From Deltaproteobacteria bacterium HGW-Deltaproteobacteria-8 (lineage in GTDB: Bacteria; Desulfobacterota; Desulfovibrionia; Desulfovibrionales; Desulfovibrionaceae), in the NCBI GenBank assembly GCA_002840405.1, contig PHAR01000002.1:62001-126000 (forward strand): 64,000 nt of DNA. Direction: 5' to 3'. The notes beneath the pieces are model-generated. The model was not told the origin of the DNA. It ran no database searches and saw only the letters and a program-made list of their open reading frames with translations. This document shows positions 35,625 to 45,478 of this stretch, one piece after another. A program made the position numbers and the translations under genes. Position 1 is the first letter of the stretch, and each line of letters starts with the position of its first letter.

Positions 35625-35640
35625 GTTTCAGTCTGTCAGC

Positions 35641-36825
35641 CTAGAAGGTCACGCGCTTCACGCCGGGGATGGCCATGAGCTTCTCGCGCACGGCCTCGTT
35701 GGGCTCCTGGTGCACCACGTACACGGTCTGCACGGAGTCGGACAGGAAGCGGGAGTTGTTCTCGCGGATGTTGACGCCCAGGTCGCCCAGCGCGGTGCCG
35801 AACTTGCCGAACATGCCCGGCTTGTCCTCGTGGGTGATGAAGAGCGAGTAGATGCGTTTGCCCTCCTCCTCCACGGTCTCGCCCACGTTGACCGAGTTGC
35901 CGAAGTCGCCCCGGCGCAGGTACTTGGTCACCACCTCGGCGATCTCCAGGCCGGTCTTGCGCACGGCGTTCTTGGTGCTGGCGCCCAGGTGCGCGCTCAT
36001 GACGATGTTGTCCAGCTCGTGCAGGGAGCAGGCAAAGGCCTCGCCCTCGAGCTTGGGCTCCTTCTCGTAGCAGTCCAGCGCCGCGCCCGCGATGACGCCG
36101 TTCTTCAGGGCGTTGTACAGCGCGGCCTCGCTGACGTTGCTGCCGCGCGAGGCGTTGATGAGGTACGCCGTGGGCTTCATCAGCGCGAACTCGCGCTCGG
36201 TGATGATGGCGTTCTTGCCGCCGGTGTGCAGGCTGATGAAGTCGGACACCTTGAGCACCTCGTCGATGCTGTCCAGGTAGTCCACGTTGGAGTCCTGCAT
36301 GCGGTACAGGTCAAAGCCCACGGTCTTCATGCCGATGCCCAGGGCCTTGGCCGCCAGGGCCTGGCCGATGCGGCCGCAGCCGATGACGCCGAGCGTCTTG
36401 CCCATGAGCTCGTTGCCAGCGAAGCGCTTCTTGTGCCACACGCCGCCCTTGAGGCAGTGGTGGGCCATGGGCACCCGGCGGGCCACGGCGAACATGAGGC
36501 CCAAGGCGTGCTCGGCAGTGGCGTTGGTGTTGCCGTTGGGCGCGAACTTGACGATGACGCCGCACTCTTTGGCGGCCTCCAGGTCGATGTTGTCCGTGCC
36601 CACGCCGCCGCGGCCCACGATCTTCAGCTTGCCGCCGTTCTTTGTTCCGGCCTCGATGACCGCGCGGGTGACCTTGGTGGCGCTGCGAACGAGCAGGGCG
36701 TCGAAGTCGCCGATCTCGCCGAGCAGGTCGTCGGTGCTGCGTTTTTCGGTCTCAACGGTGAAGCCTTCCTTCTTCAGGAGGGCGATGGCCTCTTCGTTCA
36801 GGCCGTCATTGGCAAGAATACGCAT
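35641..36825 (-). CDS. serA: D-3-phosphoglycerate dehydrogenase
   Basis: A 394-aa short-form SerA. NAD-binding GVIGCGRIGQALA, catalytic Arg in INASRGSNV, the Glu region and His in SAHLGAST are present; a C-terminal ACT domain (FITHEDKPGMFGKFGTALGD) is the likely serine-feedback site. It makes 3-phosphohydroxypyruvate. The ATG at 36825 has AGGGGG upstream; the longer frame is aminotransferase DNA. It follows the class V aminotransferase by 13 bp. Confidence 0.93.
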   Translation of the reverse strand: MRILANDGLNEEAIALLKKEGFTVETEKRSTDDLLGEIGDFDALLVRSATKVTRAVIEAGTKNGGKLKIVGRGGVGTDNIDLEAAKECGVIVKFAPNGNTNATAEHALGLMFAVARRVPMAHHCLKGGVWHKKRFAGNELMGKTLGVIGCGRIGQALAAKALGIGMKTVGFDLYRMQDSNVDYLDSIDEVLKVSDFISLHTGGKNAIITEREFALMKPTAYLINASRGSNVSEAALYNALKNGVIAGAALDCYEKEPKLEGEAFACSLHELDNIVMSAHLGASTKNAVRKTGLEIAEVVTKYLRRGDFGNSVNVGETVEEEGKRIYSLFITHEDKPGMFGKFGTALGDLGVNIRENNSRFLSDSVQTVYVVHQEPNEAVREKLMAIPGVKRVTF

Positions 36826-36838
36826 GTTCTGTCCCCCT

Positions 36839-37972
36839 CTATTTGGCCAGTTCGGGCTTGAGCGCGTCCAGATAGTCGGCAAGCATGGCTGGGGTGATGT
36901 CGCCCATGTGGCCGATGCGGATGAGCACGCGCTGACCCTTCTCCTCAAGCTCGGTGTTCAGCTTGCCGTAGCCGGGGTCGAAGAGGTAGCCCTTGGCGCG
37001 CATGGCCTCCTTGACCTTCTTGAGGTCGGCAATGGTGACGCCCTCCGGCACGCGCACGGCCGTGACCGTGGGCGAACGGCGGCCCTCCGGGGCCAGCAGC
37101 TCGAAGCCCGGCAGGGTGCTCACAAAGCCGTGGACCATGGCGCGCATCTTGAGGTGGCGCGCGAAGCGCTCCTCGATGCCTTCGGTGTTCACAATGTAGT
37201 CCAGCTGCACGGCCATCTGGTTGGCCAGGGTGCAGTTGGGGGTGGTCAGGGTCTGGTTCTTCTGCGCCCGGCCCAGCTGGGCATTGATGTCCGTGGTGAA
37301 GCCCTTGTTTTTGACCGTCTTGGCCTTCTCGATCGCTTCGTCGGAAGCAAAGAGAATGCCGAAGCCGGCGGGCAGGGCCAGGGACTTCTGGGTGCTGGTG
37401 GCGTAAGTGGCCGCGCCCGATCCGGAGAGATCAATGGCCGCGCCGCCGAAGATGCTCACCCCGTCGACCAGGGGCAGGGCGCCATGCTTGCGCACGCAGG
37501 CGCACACGGCGCGCATGTCGTTGGACACGCCGGTGCTGGTCTCGTTGTGGGTGAAGGTGACGCAGGCGGGCTTGTGCTCCACAAGGGCGGCCTCAAGCTT
37601 GCCCAGGTCGATGGCCTCGCCGGCGGCGAACTTGAGCTGCACGGCTTTCTTGCCGTTGACCACGGCCATCTTGTGGTACAAATCGCCGAAGGCGCCCACG
37701 GAAACGTTCAGCACGCATTCGCCGTCGGCCACGAGCGAGCGCACCGTGGCCTCCATGGCGTTGGAGCCGGAGCCGTTGAAAATGATGACGTGGTAGTCGT
37801 CACGAACGCCCGCGAGCTTCTTCAGGTGGTCCATGATGGGCTTGAAGCGCTTGTTGTTCTCAGAGTCGCGGTGCCCGAATTCGGGCAGCAGGCCCGCCTC
37901 GCGGACCTCGGGACGAATGAACGTCGGGCCGGTGATGAACAGTTGCAGTTCTGCGAATTCCTGGGTGCTCAT
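36839..37972 (-). CDS. Class V aminotransferase (alanine-glyoxylate/serine-pyruvate type)
   Basis: A 377-aa PLP enzyme. The start LFITGPTFIRPEV and the Schiff-base Lys in TSTQKSLALPAG are typical of the SGAT/AGAT group; NGSGSNAMEATVRSL binds PLP phosphate. It lies directly before serA, so I infer that it acts as the phosphoserine aminotransferase, as some class V enzymes do in other anaerobes; serC itself is not here. A weak promoter (TTTACA-17-TATGGG) is at 38035-38063. Confidence 0.88.
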   Translation of the reverse strand: MSTQEFAELQLFITGPTFIRPEVREAGLLPEFGHRDSENNKRFKPIMDHLKKLAGVRDDYHVIIFNGSGSNAMEATVRSLVADGECVLNVSVGAFGDLYHKMAVVNGKKAVQLKFAAGEAIDLGKLEAALVEHKPACVTFTHNETSTGVSNDMRAVCACVRKHGALPLVDGVSIFGGAAIDLSGSGAATYATSTQKSLALPAGFGILFASDEAIEKAKTVKNKGFTTDINAQLGRAQKNQTLTTPNCTLANQMAVQLDYIVNTEGIEERFARHLKMRAMVHGFVSTLPGFELLAPEGRRSPTVTAVRVPEGVTIADLKKVKEAMRAKGYLFDPGYGKLNTELEEKGQRVLIRIGHMGDITPAMLADYLDALKPELAK

Positions 37973-38092
37973 GAGCGGGTCACCTCGTGGTAGAAGAATG
38001 TTCGGCTTGGCAGCCGGGGGCGTGCGAAACCAGTCCCATACCCGGACTGCCCCTGCCTGTAAAGCGGTGCGGGAACTCAAGGCCAGCCGCAC

Positions 38093-38121
38093 TTGCCAAG
38101 TGCTTTGCCCGGACCTATACT
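38093..38121 (+). promoter_or_regulatory. Sigma-70 promoter of the FAD/Fe-S dehydrogenase
   Basis: TTGCCA (38093-38098), 17 bp, TATACT (38116-38121), about 93 bp upstream of the ATG. Good match. Confidence 0.6.
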
Positions 38122-38214
38122 CCTCTCCTCGCGCCTCTTGCGAAACCCCGGCACTCCCGGCAACCAACCGCAACCTGCCGTCACCAACCCCTTTCGCCCT
38201 GGAGCTGACGCCAC

Positions 38215-41200
38215 ATGCCTTTGATCGGTCCGCATATCTCCATTTCTGATGAACGCATCCTGACCCGCGTGCTGGGCCTGGAAGCCTCGCCCGAGGAGGG
38301 CGGCTTCGCCCAGTGGCCGGACGCCGTGCGCGAACTGGCCGTGAGCCTGGCCGCAGAGCTGTTCCTGGTGCGCTACAACCCCTTTGTCGACGCCGAACTC
38401 GTGCGCCAGAGCGTGGACCGCAAGCTGTCCATAGCCCGTCCCAGCCTGTCCGGCGAGTTCCCGCGCGTGCTGGCCGTGGCCGTGGCCTCCTTCTGGGAGC
38501 GCTACGATGCGGATCAGGCCTTCGCCCTGGGCCTCAAGGGGCGCCTGCTTGAATTTTTGCCGGACGAGTGCATCGGCGCGCATGCCAACACGCGCATCGA
38601 GTGCGCCACGGACGCCACCGACCTGCGCCTGGAGCTGCCGCTCTTCGTGCTGTTTCCGGAGACCACCGAGCAGGTGCAGAAGATCGTCAAGCTGGCGGCC
38701 GAGATGGGATTTGGCGTGATCCCGCGCGGCGGCGGCACCGGGCTCACCGGCGGGGCCATTCCCATGTTCTCGCGCTCGGTGGTCTTGTCGCTCGCGCGCT
38801 TCAAGAAGATCATCGACATCAACCCCGAGGCCATGCTGCTCACGGTCCAGTCCGGCGTCATCACGCTGGACGCCATCAAGGCCGTGGACGAGCAGGGCCT
38901 GCTGTTCACCGTGGACCCGGCCTCCAAGGCGGCCTCCACGCTGGGCGGCAACATCTCCGAGAACTCCGGCGGGCCGTACGCGTTCGAGTACGGCACCACC
39001 ATCGACAACATCAGCGCCTTCACCATGGTCACCCCGCTGGGCGAGGTCATCACCGTGCGCCGCAAGGACCACCCCGGCCACAAGATCTTCGAGGACGAGA
39101 CCGCCTCCTTTGAGATCCTGGACGAGCGCGGCGCGCTGAAGGACGCCGTGGTCCTGGCCGGCACCGACGTGCGCGGCGCAGGGCTGGGCAAGGACGTGTC
39201 GAACAAGTACCTGGGCGGGCTGCCCGGCGTGCAGAAGGAGGGCGTGGACGGCATCATCACCGAGTGCGTGTTCACCCTGCACCCCAAGCCGAAATTTTCC
39301 CGCGTGCTGTGCCTGGAGTTCTTCGGCCGCAGCATGAAGAACGCCATGCTCGTCATCGGCGACGTGGTGGGCCTGCGCGACACCATCCGCGCCCAGGGCG
39401 ACCTGGTCAAGATCTCGGCCCTGGAGGAGTTCGGCACCAAGTACGTCCAGGCCATCGAGTACAAGAAGAAGTCCACGCAGTACGAGGGCGACCCCATCAG
39501 CGTGCTCATCCTGCAGCTCGACTCCGACTTCGAGGACGCGCTCTCCGACGCCGTGGACGCGGTGCTGGCCATCGCCACGCCGTACCCCAGCGTGGACATC
39601 TTCGCCGCGCGCGACGAAAAGGAGGCCGAGCTGTTCTGGGAGGACCGGCACAAGCTCTCGGCCATCTCCAAGCGCACCTCGGGCTTCAAGGTCAACGAGG
39701 ACGTGGTCATTCCCATGCGGGCCATCCCCGGCTTCGCCGAGTTTTTGGAGAACCTGAACCTGGTGTACATGGCCAAGGTGGCGCGCAAGGCGCTCTTGCA
39801 GGTCCGCGAGCTGCCGGGCGTGTCCGTCGACGACCCGGACATCGAGTTCGGCATGGAGCGCTGCCTGTTCATCTTGAAGAGGCGCACCACCGCCAGCGAG
39901 CTCTCCGACGAGGAGCTGGCCAGCCAGGTGCGCCTGCTGTTCCATGAGCTGGCCGACAAGTACCCGCGCCTGGAGCGCGACATCGAGGCCATCTACAAGG
40001 ACGCCCAGGCCAGGCGCATCATCATCGCCAACCACATGCACGCGGGCGACGGCAACTGCCACGTCAACGTGCCGGTGAACTCCAATGATCCCGAGATGCT
40101 GGCCCAGGCCTACGAGGCCGTGGAGGAGCTCTTCGCCGAGGTCCTGAAGCTCGGCGGCGAGATCTCCGGCGAGCACGGCATCGGCATCACCAAGATCGCC
40201 TTCCTGGGCCAGAAGAAGATCGACGCCCTGGCCGCGTACAAGCGCATCGTGGACCCCGGCGACGTGCTCAACCCAGGCAAGCTGACCCGGCGCGCGCTGC
40301 CCGTGGAGCCCTACACCTTCTCCTTCAACCGGCTCATCGGCGACCTGCAGAAGACCGCGCTGAAGGACAAGGAGACGCTCATCGAGCTTCTGCGCAACGT
40401 GCAGACCTGCACGCGCTGCGGCAAGTGCAAGCAGGTGTGCCCCATGTACTCGCCCGCGCGCGGCCTGCTTTTCCACCCGCGCAACAAGAACATCAGCCTG
40501 GGCGCGCTCACCGAGGCCATCTACTACTCACAGGTCCAGGGCGGCGAGCCCGCGCCGGAGCTCTTGGACGAACTGCGGCGCATCATGGACCACTGCACGG
40601 CCTGCGGCAAATGCCAGGGCGTGTGCCCGGTGAAGATCGACTCGGCCGGGGCCGCGCTGCAGATCCGCTCGTTCCTGGAGTACAAGGGCAAGGGCGGCCA
40701 CCCCATCAAGACCGCGCTCTTGACCCATCTGGCCGAGGACCCGTCCGGGCGCCTGCCCAAGGTGGCCAAGTTTTTGTCCCTCGGCCAAGCCGCGGCCAAC
40801 AGCGTTCTCGGCCCCGCTCTCCGGCTGGTTCCGGGGCACTTCCGCAAGCGGCTCGTCAGCCCGGCCCTGCAAGGCCCCGGCCCGCTCATCGACCTGCGCA
40901 ACCTTTCGCAGGAGCTGAAACTCGGCGAGCACTCGCTGTTCCGTTCGCCCCAGGCGGCCTTTGACGACACCGTGCTCTACTTCCCGGGCTGCGGCGCGGG
41001 CCTGTTCAGCCACGACATCGGGCTGGCCGGGGTGTACCTGCTGCTGCGTGCCGGGGTGAACGTGGTTTTGCCCGACCGGCACCTGTGCTGCGGCTACCCG
41101 CTCTTGTCCAGCGGCTGCACCGAGGCCTACGGCGCGAACCGCCACCGCACCATCCAGGACATCCTGGACACGCTCATCGCCACGGGTCGCGCGGGCATGA

Positions 41201-41814
41201 AGGCCACCACGCTGGTGACCTCCTGCGGCACCTGCCGCGAGGCCCTTGAGACCTATGACTTCTCCCAGGAGCTCTCTGAGCCCTTGCATCATCAGGACAT
41301 CGTGCAGTTCCTGTTGACCCGCCTCGACATCCCGAAGCCTGCGGAAGGGGAGGAGGGCGAGGCGCTGCTGTACCACGCGGCCTGCCATGCGGAGTGGGTG
41401 GACGTGCCCAAGGTCAAGGCCCCGGAGATTTACCGGAAAGCCCTTGCCGACGCTCTCGGCGCAAAGGTCCGGATCTCGCCCGGCTGCTGCGGCGAGTCCG
41501 GCCTGGGCGCGCTGACCAGCCCGGCCATCTACAACCGCATCCGCGACCGCAAGAAGGAGCAGCTTGGGCTGGACCTGTCCAAGCCTGACTCCAAGCGCCC
41601 GGACAAGGATACGCCCATCCTCGTGGGCTGCCCCTCGTGCAAGATCGGCGTGAAGCGCTGCCTGATGCAGATGCACAGGCCGAATGACGTCCTGCACACC
41701 ACGGAGCACCTGGCCGAGAAGCTCGGCGGCCCCAAGTGGCAGAAGGAGCTGAAGCGCATGATCGACAAGGGCGAGAAGAAGGGCAAGATGGTCATCGTGG
41801 ACGGCGGCAAATAG
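38215..41814 (+). CDS. Large FAD/Fe-S oxidoreductase, probable D-lactate dehydrogenase
   Basis: A 1199-aa fusion. Residues about 140-700 are a GlcD-type FAD domain (RGGGTGLTGGAIP; HMHAGDGNCHVNVPV; GEHGIGITKIAF). Then two [4Fe-4S] motifs, CTRCGKCKQVC (about 730) and CTACGKCQGVC (about 792), and two CCG-type domains with HLCCGYPLL (about 956) and PGCCGESGLG (about 1088). It is therefore a GlcD+GlcF fusion, similar in size to a D. vulgaris FAD/Fe-S protein of the same layout. Likely oxidises D-lactate or another 2-hydroxyacid at the membrane and gives electrons to the menaquinone pool. Monocistronic, own promoter. Confidence 0.9.
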   Translation: MPLIGPHISISDERILTRVLGLEASPEEGGFAQWPDAVRELAVSLAAELFLVRYNPFVDAELVRQSVDRKLSIARPSLSGEFPRVLAVAVASFWERYDADQAFALGLKGRLLEFLPDECIGAHANTRIECATDATDLRLELPLFVLFPETTEQVQKIVKLAAEMGFGVIPRGGGTGLTGGAIPMFSRSVVLSLARFKKIIDINPEAMLLTVQSGVITLDAIKAVDEQGLLFTVDPASKAASTLGGNISENSGGPYAFEYGTTIDNISAFTMVTPLGEVITVRRKDHPGHKIFEDETASFEILDERGALKDAVVLAGTDVRGAGLGKDVSNKYLGGLPGVQKEGVDGIITECVFTLHPKPKFSRVLCLEFFGRSMKNAMLVIGDVVGLRDTIRAQGDLVKISALEEFGTKYVQAIEYKKKSTQYEGDPISVLILQLDSDFEDALSDAVDAVLAIATPYPSVDIFAARDEKEAELFWEDRHKLSAISKRTSGFKVNEDVVIPMRAIPGFAEFLENLNLVYMAKVARKALLQVRELPGVSVDDPDIEFGMERCLFILKRRTTASELSDEELASQVRLLFHELADKYPRLERDIEAIYKDAQARRIIIANHMHAGDGNCHVNVPVNSNDPEMLAQAYEAVEELFAEVLKLGGEISGEHGIGITKIAFLGQKKIDALAAYKRIVDPGDVLNPGKLTRRALPVEPYTFSFNRLIGDLQKTALKDKETLIELLRNVQTCTRCGKCKQVCPMYSPARGLLFHPRNKNISLGALTEAIYYSQVQGGEPAPELLDELRRIMDHCTACGKCQGVCPVKIDSAGAALQIRSFLEYKGKGGHPIKTALLTHLAEDPSGRLPKVAKFLSLGQAAANSVLGPALRLVPGHFRKRLVSPALQGPGPLIDLRNLSQELKLGEHSLFRSPQAAFDDTVLYFPGCGAGLFSHDIGLAGVYLLLRAGVNVVLPDRHLCCGYPLLSSGCTEAYGANRHRTIQDILDTLIATGRAGMKATTLVTSCGTCREALETYDFSQELSEPLHHQDIVQFLLTRLDIPKPAEGEEGEALLYHAACHAEWVDVPKVKAPEIYRKALADALGAKVRISPGCCGESGLGALTSPAIYNRIRDRKKEQLGLDLSKPDSKRPDKDTPILVGCPSCKIGVKRCLMQMHRPNDVLHTTEHLAEKLGGPKWQKELKRMIDKGEKKGKMVIVDGGK

Positions 41815-41816
41815 TC

Positions 41817-42632
41817 GTGGGCTCTGGCCAGTTCCTGGGGCAGTGCTGCGCCAAGCCCGCCACGCCCGACACGCCGCATGCCCCGTCCGTTGATCTCGAC
41901 TTCGGCCATGGCTTCGGCCTTGGCCTTCACTGCGGCCCGGATTTGGCCGCCCTGGAAGCGACCCTGCGCGCGCACCTGACCGCCCGGCTGTCCGTTGCCG
42001 GGGCCTGCGACCCGGCGCACGACCTCCTGCACCTGGAGCGCGTGGTGGCCTCGGCCAAGCGCATCTGCGTTGCCGAGGGGGCTGACCCGGCCGTGGTCAT
42101 CCCGGCGGCCTGGCTGCACGACTACGTTGTGGTGACCAAGGACGACCCGCTGCGCAACCAGGCCTCAAAGCTGGCGGCCCAGGCCGCGCGCGCGTACCTC
42201 CTGAGCATTGGCTACCCGCCCACAACGACAGCAAACACCCACGCGCTGGATTCCACGCACGACGCCAAGGCCCTGCTTGTGGCCATCGCCCACGCCATCG
42301 AGGCCCACAGCTTCAGCGCGAACATTGCGCCGCAGACGCTGGAGGCCAAGGTGGTGCAGGACGCCGACCGGCTGGACGGCATCGGGGCCATCGGCATTGC
42401 CCGCTGCTTCGCGTGCTCCGGCACCATGAACCGGCCCTTTTACAGCGCCCTCGATCCCTTCTGCGACACCCGCGAGCCGGACGACGGCCTGTTCACCGTC
42501 GACCACTTCTATCGCAAGCTCTTCAAGACCGCCGCCACCATGCAGACCGCTGCGGGCCGGGCCGAGGCCGAGCGCCGGGTGGAGGTTATGCGGGGGTATT
42601 TGGCGGAGCTGGGGGCGGAGTTGGGGGAGTGA
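41817..42632 (+). CDS. HD-domain phosphohydrolase-like protein
   Basis: Up to 271 aa. HD-fold motifs: HDLLHLERVV, AAWLHDYVVV (the His-Asp pair) and KVVQDADRLDGIGAIGIAR, as in small HD hydrolases. I chose GTG 41817, two bases after the previous stop; a TTG at 41943 (giving a more usual N-terminus) is also possible, because the first 40 residues look non-conserved. Followed by a strong hairpin. Confidence 0.8.
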   Translation: MGSGQFLGQCCAKPATPDTPHAPSVDLDFGHGFGLGLHCGPDLAALEATLRAHLTARLSVAGACDPAHDLLHLERVVASAKRICVAEGADPAVVIPAAWLHDYVVVTKDDPLRNQASKLAAQAARAYLLSIGYPPTTTANTHALDSTHDAKALLVAIAHAIEAHSFSANIAPQTLEAKVVQDADRLDGIGAIGIARCFACSGTMNRPFYSALDPFCDTREPDDGLFTVDHFYRKLFKTAATMQTAAGRAEAERRVEVMRGYLAELGAELGE

Positions 42633-42652
42633 GTTTTTCCCTGGTATTTCGT

Positions 42653-42685
42653 GACGAAGGGCGGCTCATTGAGCCGCCCTTCGTC
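42653..42685. terminator. Bidirectional terminator hairpin
   Basis: A 15-bp perfect stem (42653-42667 with 42671-42685) with loop ATT, between convergent genes. Confidence 0.8.
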
Positions 42686-42700
42686 TTCTGTTGGGTAAGA

Positions 42701-43324
42701 TTACCTGCGGATTACCCGTTTTTTACTCTCAGTATCTGATGCTACTGCGGGTAGGGTGTCCTGGCTAGCAGCTGGTTTTACAATGAGTGGTTCCATACAC
42801 CACTCCTTGAAAGCCAACTGAAAGTCTGGATCAGTTAGTAGCTGTTTGATGTTGTCTGAAAATACTTTAACAACATTTTCTCGCAAATCATCAGACCCGT
42901 GATATTTTGTTTCAAAGATGTTGGCGTAAACCGGGCGTCCGTTATCTAGCGTCAAGTTGTACCGAACTTGACTTTTGTAATCACCAGAATTGAATATGCC
43001 CTGATGAAAATTTACATCAAGCACTGTGCCGGCAATCCTACACCGTGCTTGTTGTGCAGTTATAGCTTTCGCCTGTATCAATTCACGTTTTATAGCATCT
43101 GAAAAGTACGTGTCGATATTTTCAGATAAATATTTTCCGGAATAAGGGAGATAGTTGGGGCCAAGCCAATTTGTGTAATTGAATTTACGGACTTCTACTG
43201 TCCCACTTAGTGTTGCTGTTGTCGTTGGCTGGTAGGCAACAGAAATTATATTTGTTTGAGTTCCACAGGCACAAACGCTCAAGCAAAGAAGTACGCACAA
43301 ACCTAGAACAGTAGTTTTTCCCAT
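42701..43324 (-). CDS. AT-rich predicted lipoprotein
   Basis: A 207-aa protein with a lipoprotein-like leader (GLCVLLCLSVCAC, lipid Cys near residue 20). The mature part is beta-rich (ISVAYQPTTTATLSGTVEVR; VRYNLTLDNGRPVY) and ends in a charged tail. The gene is clearly poorer in G+C than its neighbours and uses AT-ending codons, a sign of recent transfer. ATG 43324 has GGGGGTC upstream. A YajG-like fold is possible but not supported. Confidence 0.75.
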   Translation of the reverse strand: MGKTTVLGLCVLLCLSVCACGTQTNIISVAYQPTTTATLSGTVEVRKFNYTNWLGPNYLPYSGKYLSENIDTYFSDAIKRELIQAKAITAQQARCRIAGTVLDVNFHQGIFNSGDYKSQVRYNLTLDNGRPVYANIFETKYHGSDDLRENVVKVFSDNIKQLLTDPDFQLAFKEWCMEPLIVKPAASQDTLPAVASDTESKKRVIRR

Positions 43325-43439
43325 AAGAATGACCCCCACCCATTGATTTTCTTGAAATCTATTAATTTTTGGTGAAATGGTCAATGGAACTTTACGTATT
43401 TTGCTATCTCCACAGCGGAATTGTTTTGGCTGTTTCCCC

Positions 43440-43468
43440 TTGACAACCCCTCCCGTCGCGCCTATTTA
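43440..43468 (+). promoter_or_regulatory. Sigma-70 promoter of the DEAD-box helicase
   Basis: TTGACA (43440-43445), 17 bp, TATTTA (43463-43468). The leader to the TTG start is about 215 nt and contains a CCGGGG/CCCCGG hairpin near 43478-43494. Long leaders are common for cold-regulated RNA helicase genes. Confidence 0.6.
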
Positions 43469-43688
43469 CCCCGAGTCCGGGGGCAATCCCCGGCACGGCA
43501 TACGTTCTTGAGAGGCGCGGCAACGCTGCACAGCCCGCCACAAAAATCCTCAGTACCCACGCCGAATCGACCACTGCCCCGATAGAGCCATCCAGTCCCG
43601 GCCCGCAGCGACCGCCACTCGATAAGCTCTTCGCCGCCGTCTGACGTATTTTTGCGTCGCGCGGCCCCTCTTTTACAAAGGACCTATT

Positions 43689-45248
43689 TTGACTTTTGAT
43701 TCCTTCGGTTTCCCGACCCTGCTTCTGTCCAACATCAAGGCCCTGGGCTACACCACTCCCACCCCGATCCAGACCCAGGCCATGCCGTTCGTCATGCAGG
43801 GCCGCGACCTTATGGGCCTGGCCCAGACCGGCACCGGCAAGACCGCAGCCTTCCTGCTGCCCATGATCACCCGCCTGCTGGCCCACAAGCCCGCCGGTCC
43901 GCGCCGCAAGATCCGCGCGCTCATCCTGGCCCCCACCCGCGAGCTGGCCGAGCAGATCCACGAGGCCGCCATGGACCTGGGCAAGGCCACCGGCATCCGC
44001 AGCACCACCATCTACGGCGGTTGCGCCATGAGCCGTCAGCTCCAGGCCCTGCGCCAGGGCACGGACATCGTCGTGGCCTGCCCCGGCCGCCTGCTGGACC
44101 ACATGGGCCAGCGCACCGTTGACCTCTCCGGCGTGGAAATGCTGGTGCTCGACGAGGCCGACCAGATGTTCGACATGGGCTTTTTGCCCGGCATCAAGAA
44201 AATCCTCCAGGCCCTGCCCAAGCAGCGCCAGACCATGCTCTTCTCGGCCACCATGCCCGACGCCATCCGTGGCCTCGCCGCAGAGTGCCTGAGCGAGCCC
44301 GAGACCGTGCGCGTGGGCAACTCCAACCCGGTTGAGACCGTGACCCACGGCATCTACCCCGTTGGCCAGCACCTCAAGACCAGCCTGCTGCAGGCCCTGC
44401 TTGAGCGCCACAAGACCGGCTCCGTGCTTGTCTTTACGCGCACCAAGCACCGCGCCAAGCGCCTGGCCGAGACCCTGGCCAAGTTTGGCCACGCGGCCAC
44501 GTCCATCCAGGGCAACCTGTCGCAGAACCAGCGCAAGTTCGCCATGGACGGCTTCCGCGCGGGCCGCTACCGCGTGCTCGTGGCCACGGACATCGCCGCC
44601 CGCGGCATCGACGTCAGCCAGATCGAGCATGTGGTCAACTACGACGTGCCGAGCACGCCGGAGACCTACACGCACCGCATCGGCCGCACCGGCCGCGCTT
44701 CCCGCACCGGCGAGGCCCACACCTTCGTCACCGGCGAAGACGTCTCCATGGTGCGCGCCATTGAGCGGCTGCTGCGCGAGCCGCTGACCCGCATGAAGCT
44801 GGAAGGCTTCGACTACAACCAGTCCATCCCGGCTGGCGAGAAGGAAATGTTCCACCGTCCGCCCCTGGAGCCCAGGGGACGTCCGGGCGGAAGCCGTCCT
44901 TCCCAGCCCCGTTCGCCGTACCGCGCCTCGGGCAGCTCCTACGGCAATTCCTCCGGGAATTCCTCCGGGAATTCCTCGGGCAACACCTCCTACGGCAAGC
45001 CGTCCGGTAATTCGGATAGCCGCCCGGCCGTGGGCTACACCAACCGCCCGACCAGCCAGCCCGGCGACGACATCTATGCCGCCGACCGTCCGCGCACCGA
45101 CCGCTCGCGCTCCGACCGTCCCGGCTATGGCCGCCCCCAGGGCGCCCGTCCGCAGGGTGCGCGTCCGCAGGGCACCGGCTACCAGGGCAACCGTCCCCAG
45201 GGCGCCCGTCCGCAGGGCTCCACGGGCGAGAGCTCGGGCAACCGCTAA
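43689..45248 (+). CDS. DEAD-box RNA helicase (RhlE-like)
   Basis: A 519-aa helicase with all motifs: Q (TTPTPIQTQA), I (AQTGTGKTA), Ia (APTRELAEQ), II (LDEADQ), III (SATMP), V and VI (HRIGRTGRA). The C-terminal 130 residues are low-complexity: GNSSGN repeats and then RPQGARPQG repeats rich in Arg, Gly and Gln, an RNA-binding tail. It unwinds structured RNA, in RNA decay or ribosome assembly. Start is TTG with AAAGGA upstream. Confidence 0.93.
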   Translation: MTFDSFGFPTLLLSNIKALGYTTPTPIQTQAMPFVMQGRDLMGLAQTGTGKTAAFLLPMITRLLAHKPAGPRRKIRALILAPTRELAEQIHEAAMDLGKATGIRSTTIYGGCAMSRQLQALRQGTDIVVACPGRLLDHMGQRTVDLSGVEMLVLDEADQMFDMGFLPGIKKILQALPKQRQTMLFSATMPDAIRGLAAECLSEPETVRVGNSNPVETVTHGIYPVGQHLKTSLLQALLERHKTGSVLVFTRTKHRAKRLAETLAKFGHAATSIQGNLSQNQRKFAMDGFRAGRYRVLVATDIAARGIDVSQIEHVVNYDVPSTPETYTHRIGRTGRASRTGEAHTFVTGEDVSMVRAIERLLREPLTRMKLEGFDYNQSIPAGEKEMFHRPPLEPRGRPGGSRPSQPRSPYRASGSSYGNSSGNSSGNSSGNTSYGKPSGNSDSRPAVGYTNRPTSQPGDDIYAADRPRTDRSRSDRPGYGRPQGARPQGARPQGTGYQGNRPQGARPQGSTGESSGNR

Positions 45249-45478
45249 CCTTTAGCGTCTGCCCCGCCGCGCCCCTGTAGGGCGTCGGCCCGCCCATGCC
45301 TTGAGCCCTCGCGGTCAATCCCCGTGGATAATCCACGCATTGACGCCGGGGCGCACATGACCTAGTCCAGAATACCAGCCGCACGGAGGGGGGAGAGATT
45401 CCCCCTCCAGCGCGGCTATTCGGATATCTGGCCCGCAGTTTGCTATCGCATGCGCAACGCCTTCAACCGGAGTGCTGC

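Noticed and set aside
38077-40476. 799-codon minus-strand frame
   Set aside because: Antisense to the 1199-aa FAD/Fe-S gene; repetitive His/Val/Leu composition, no domain.
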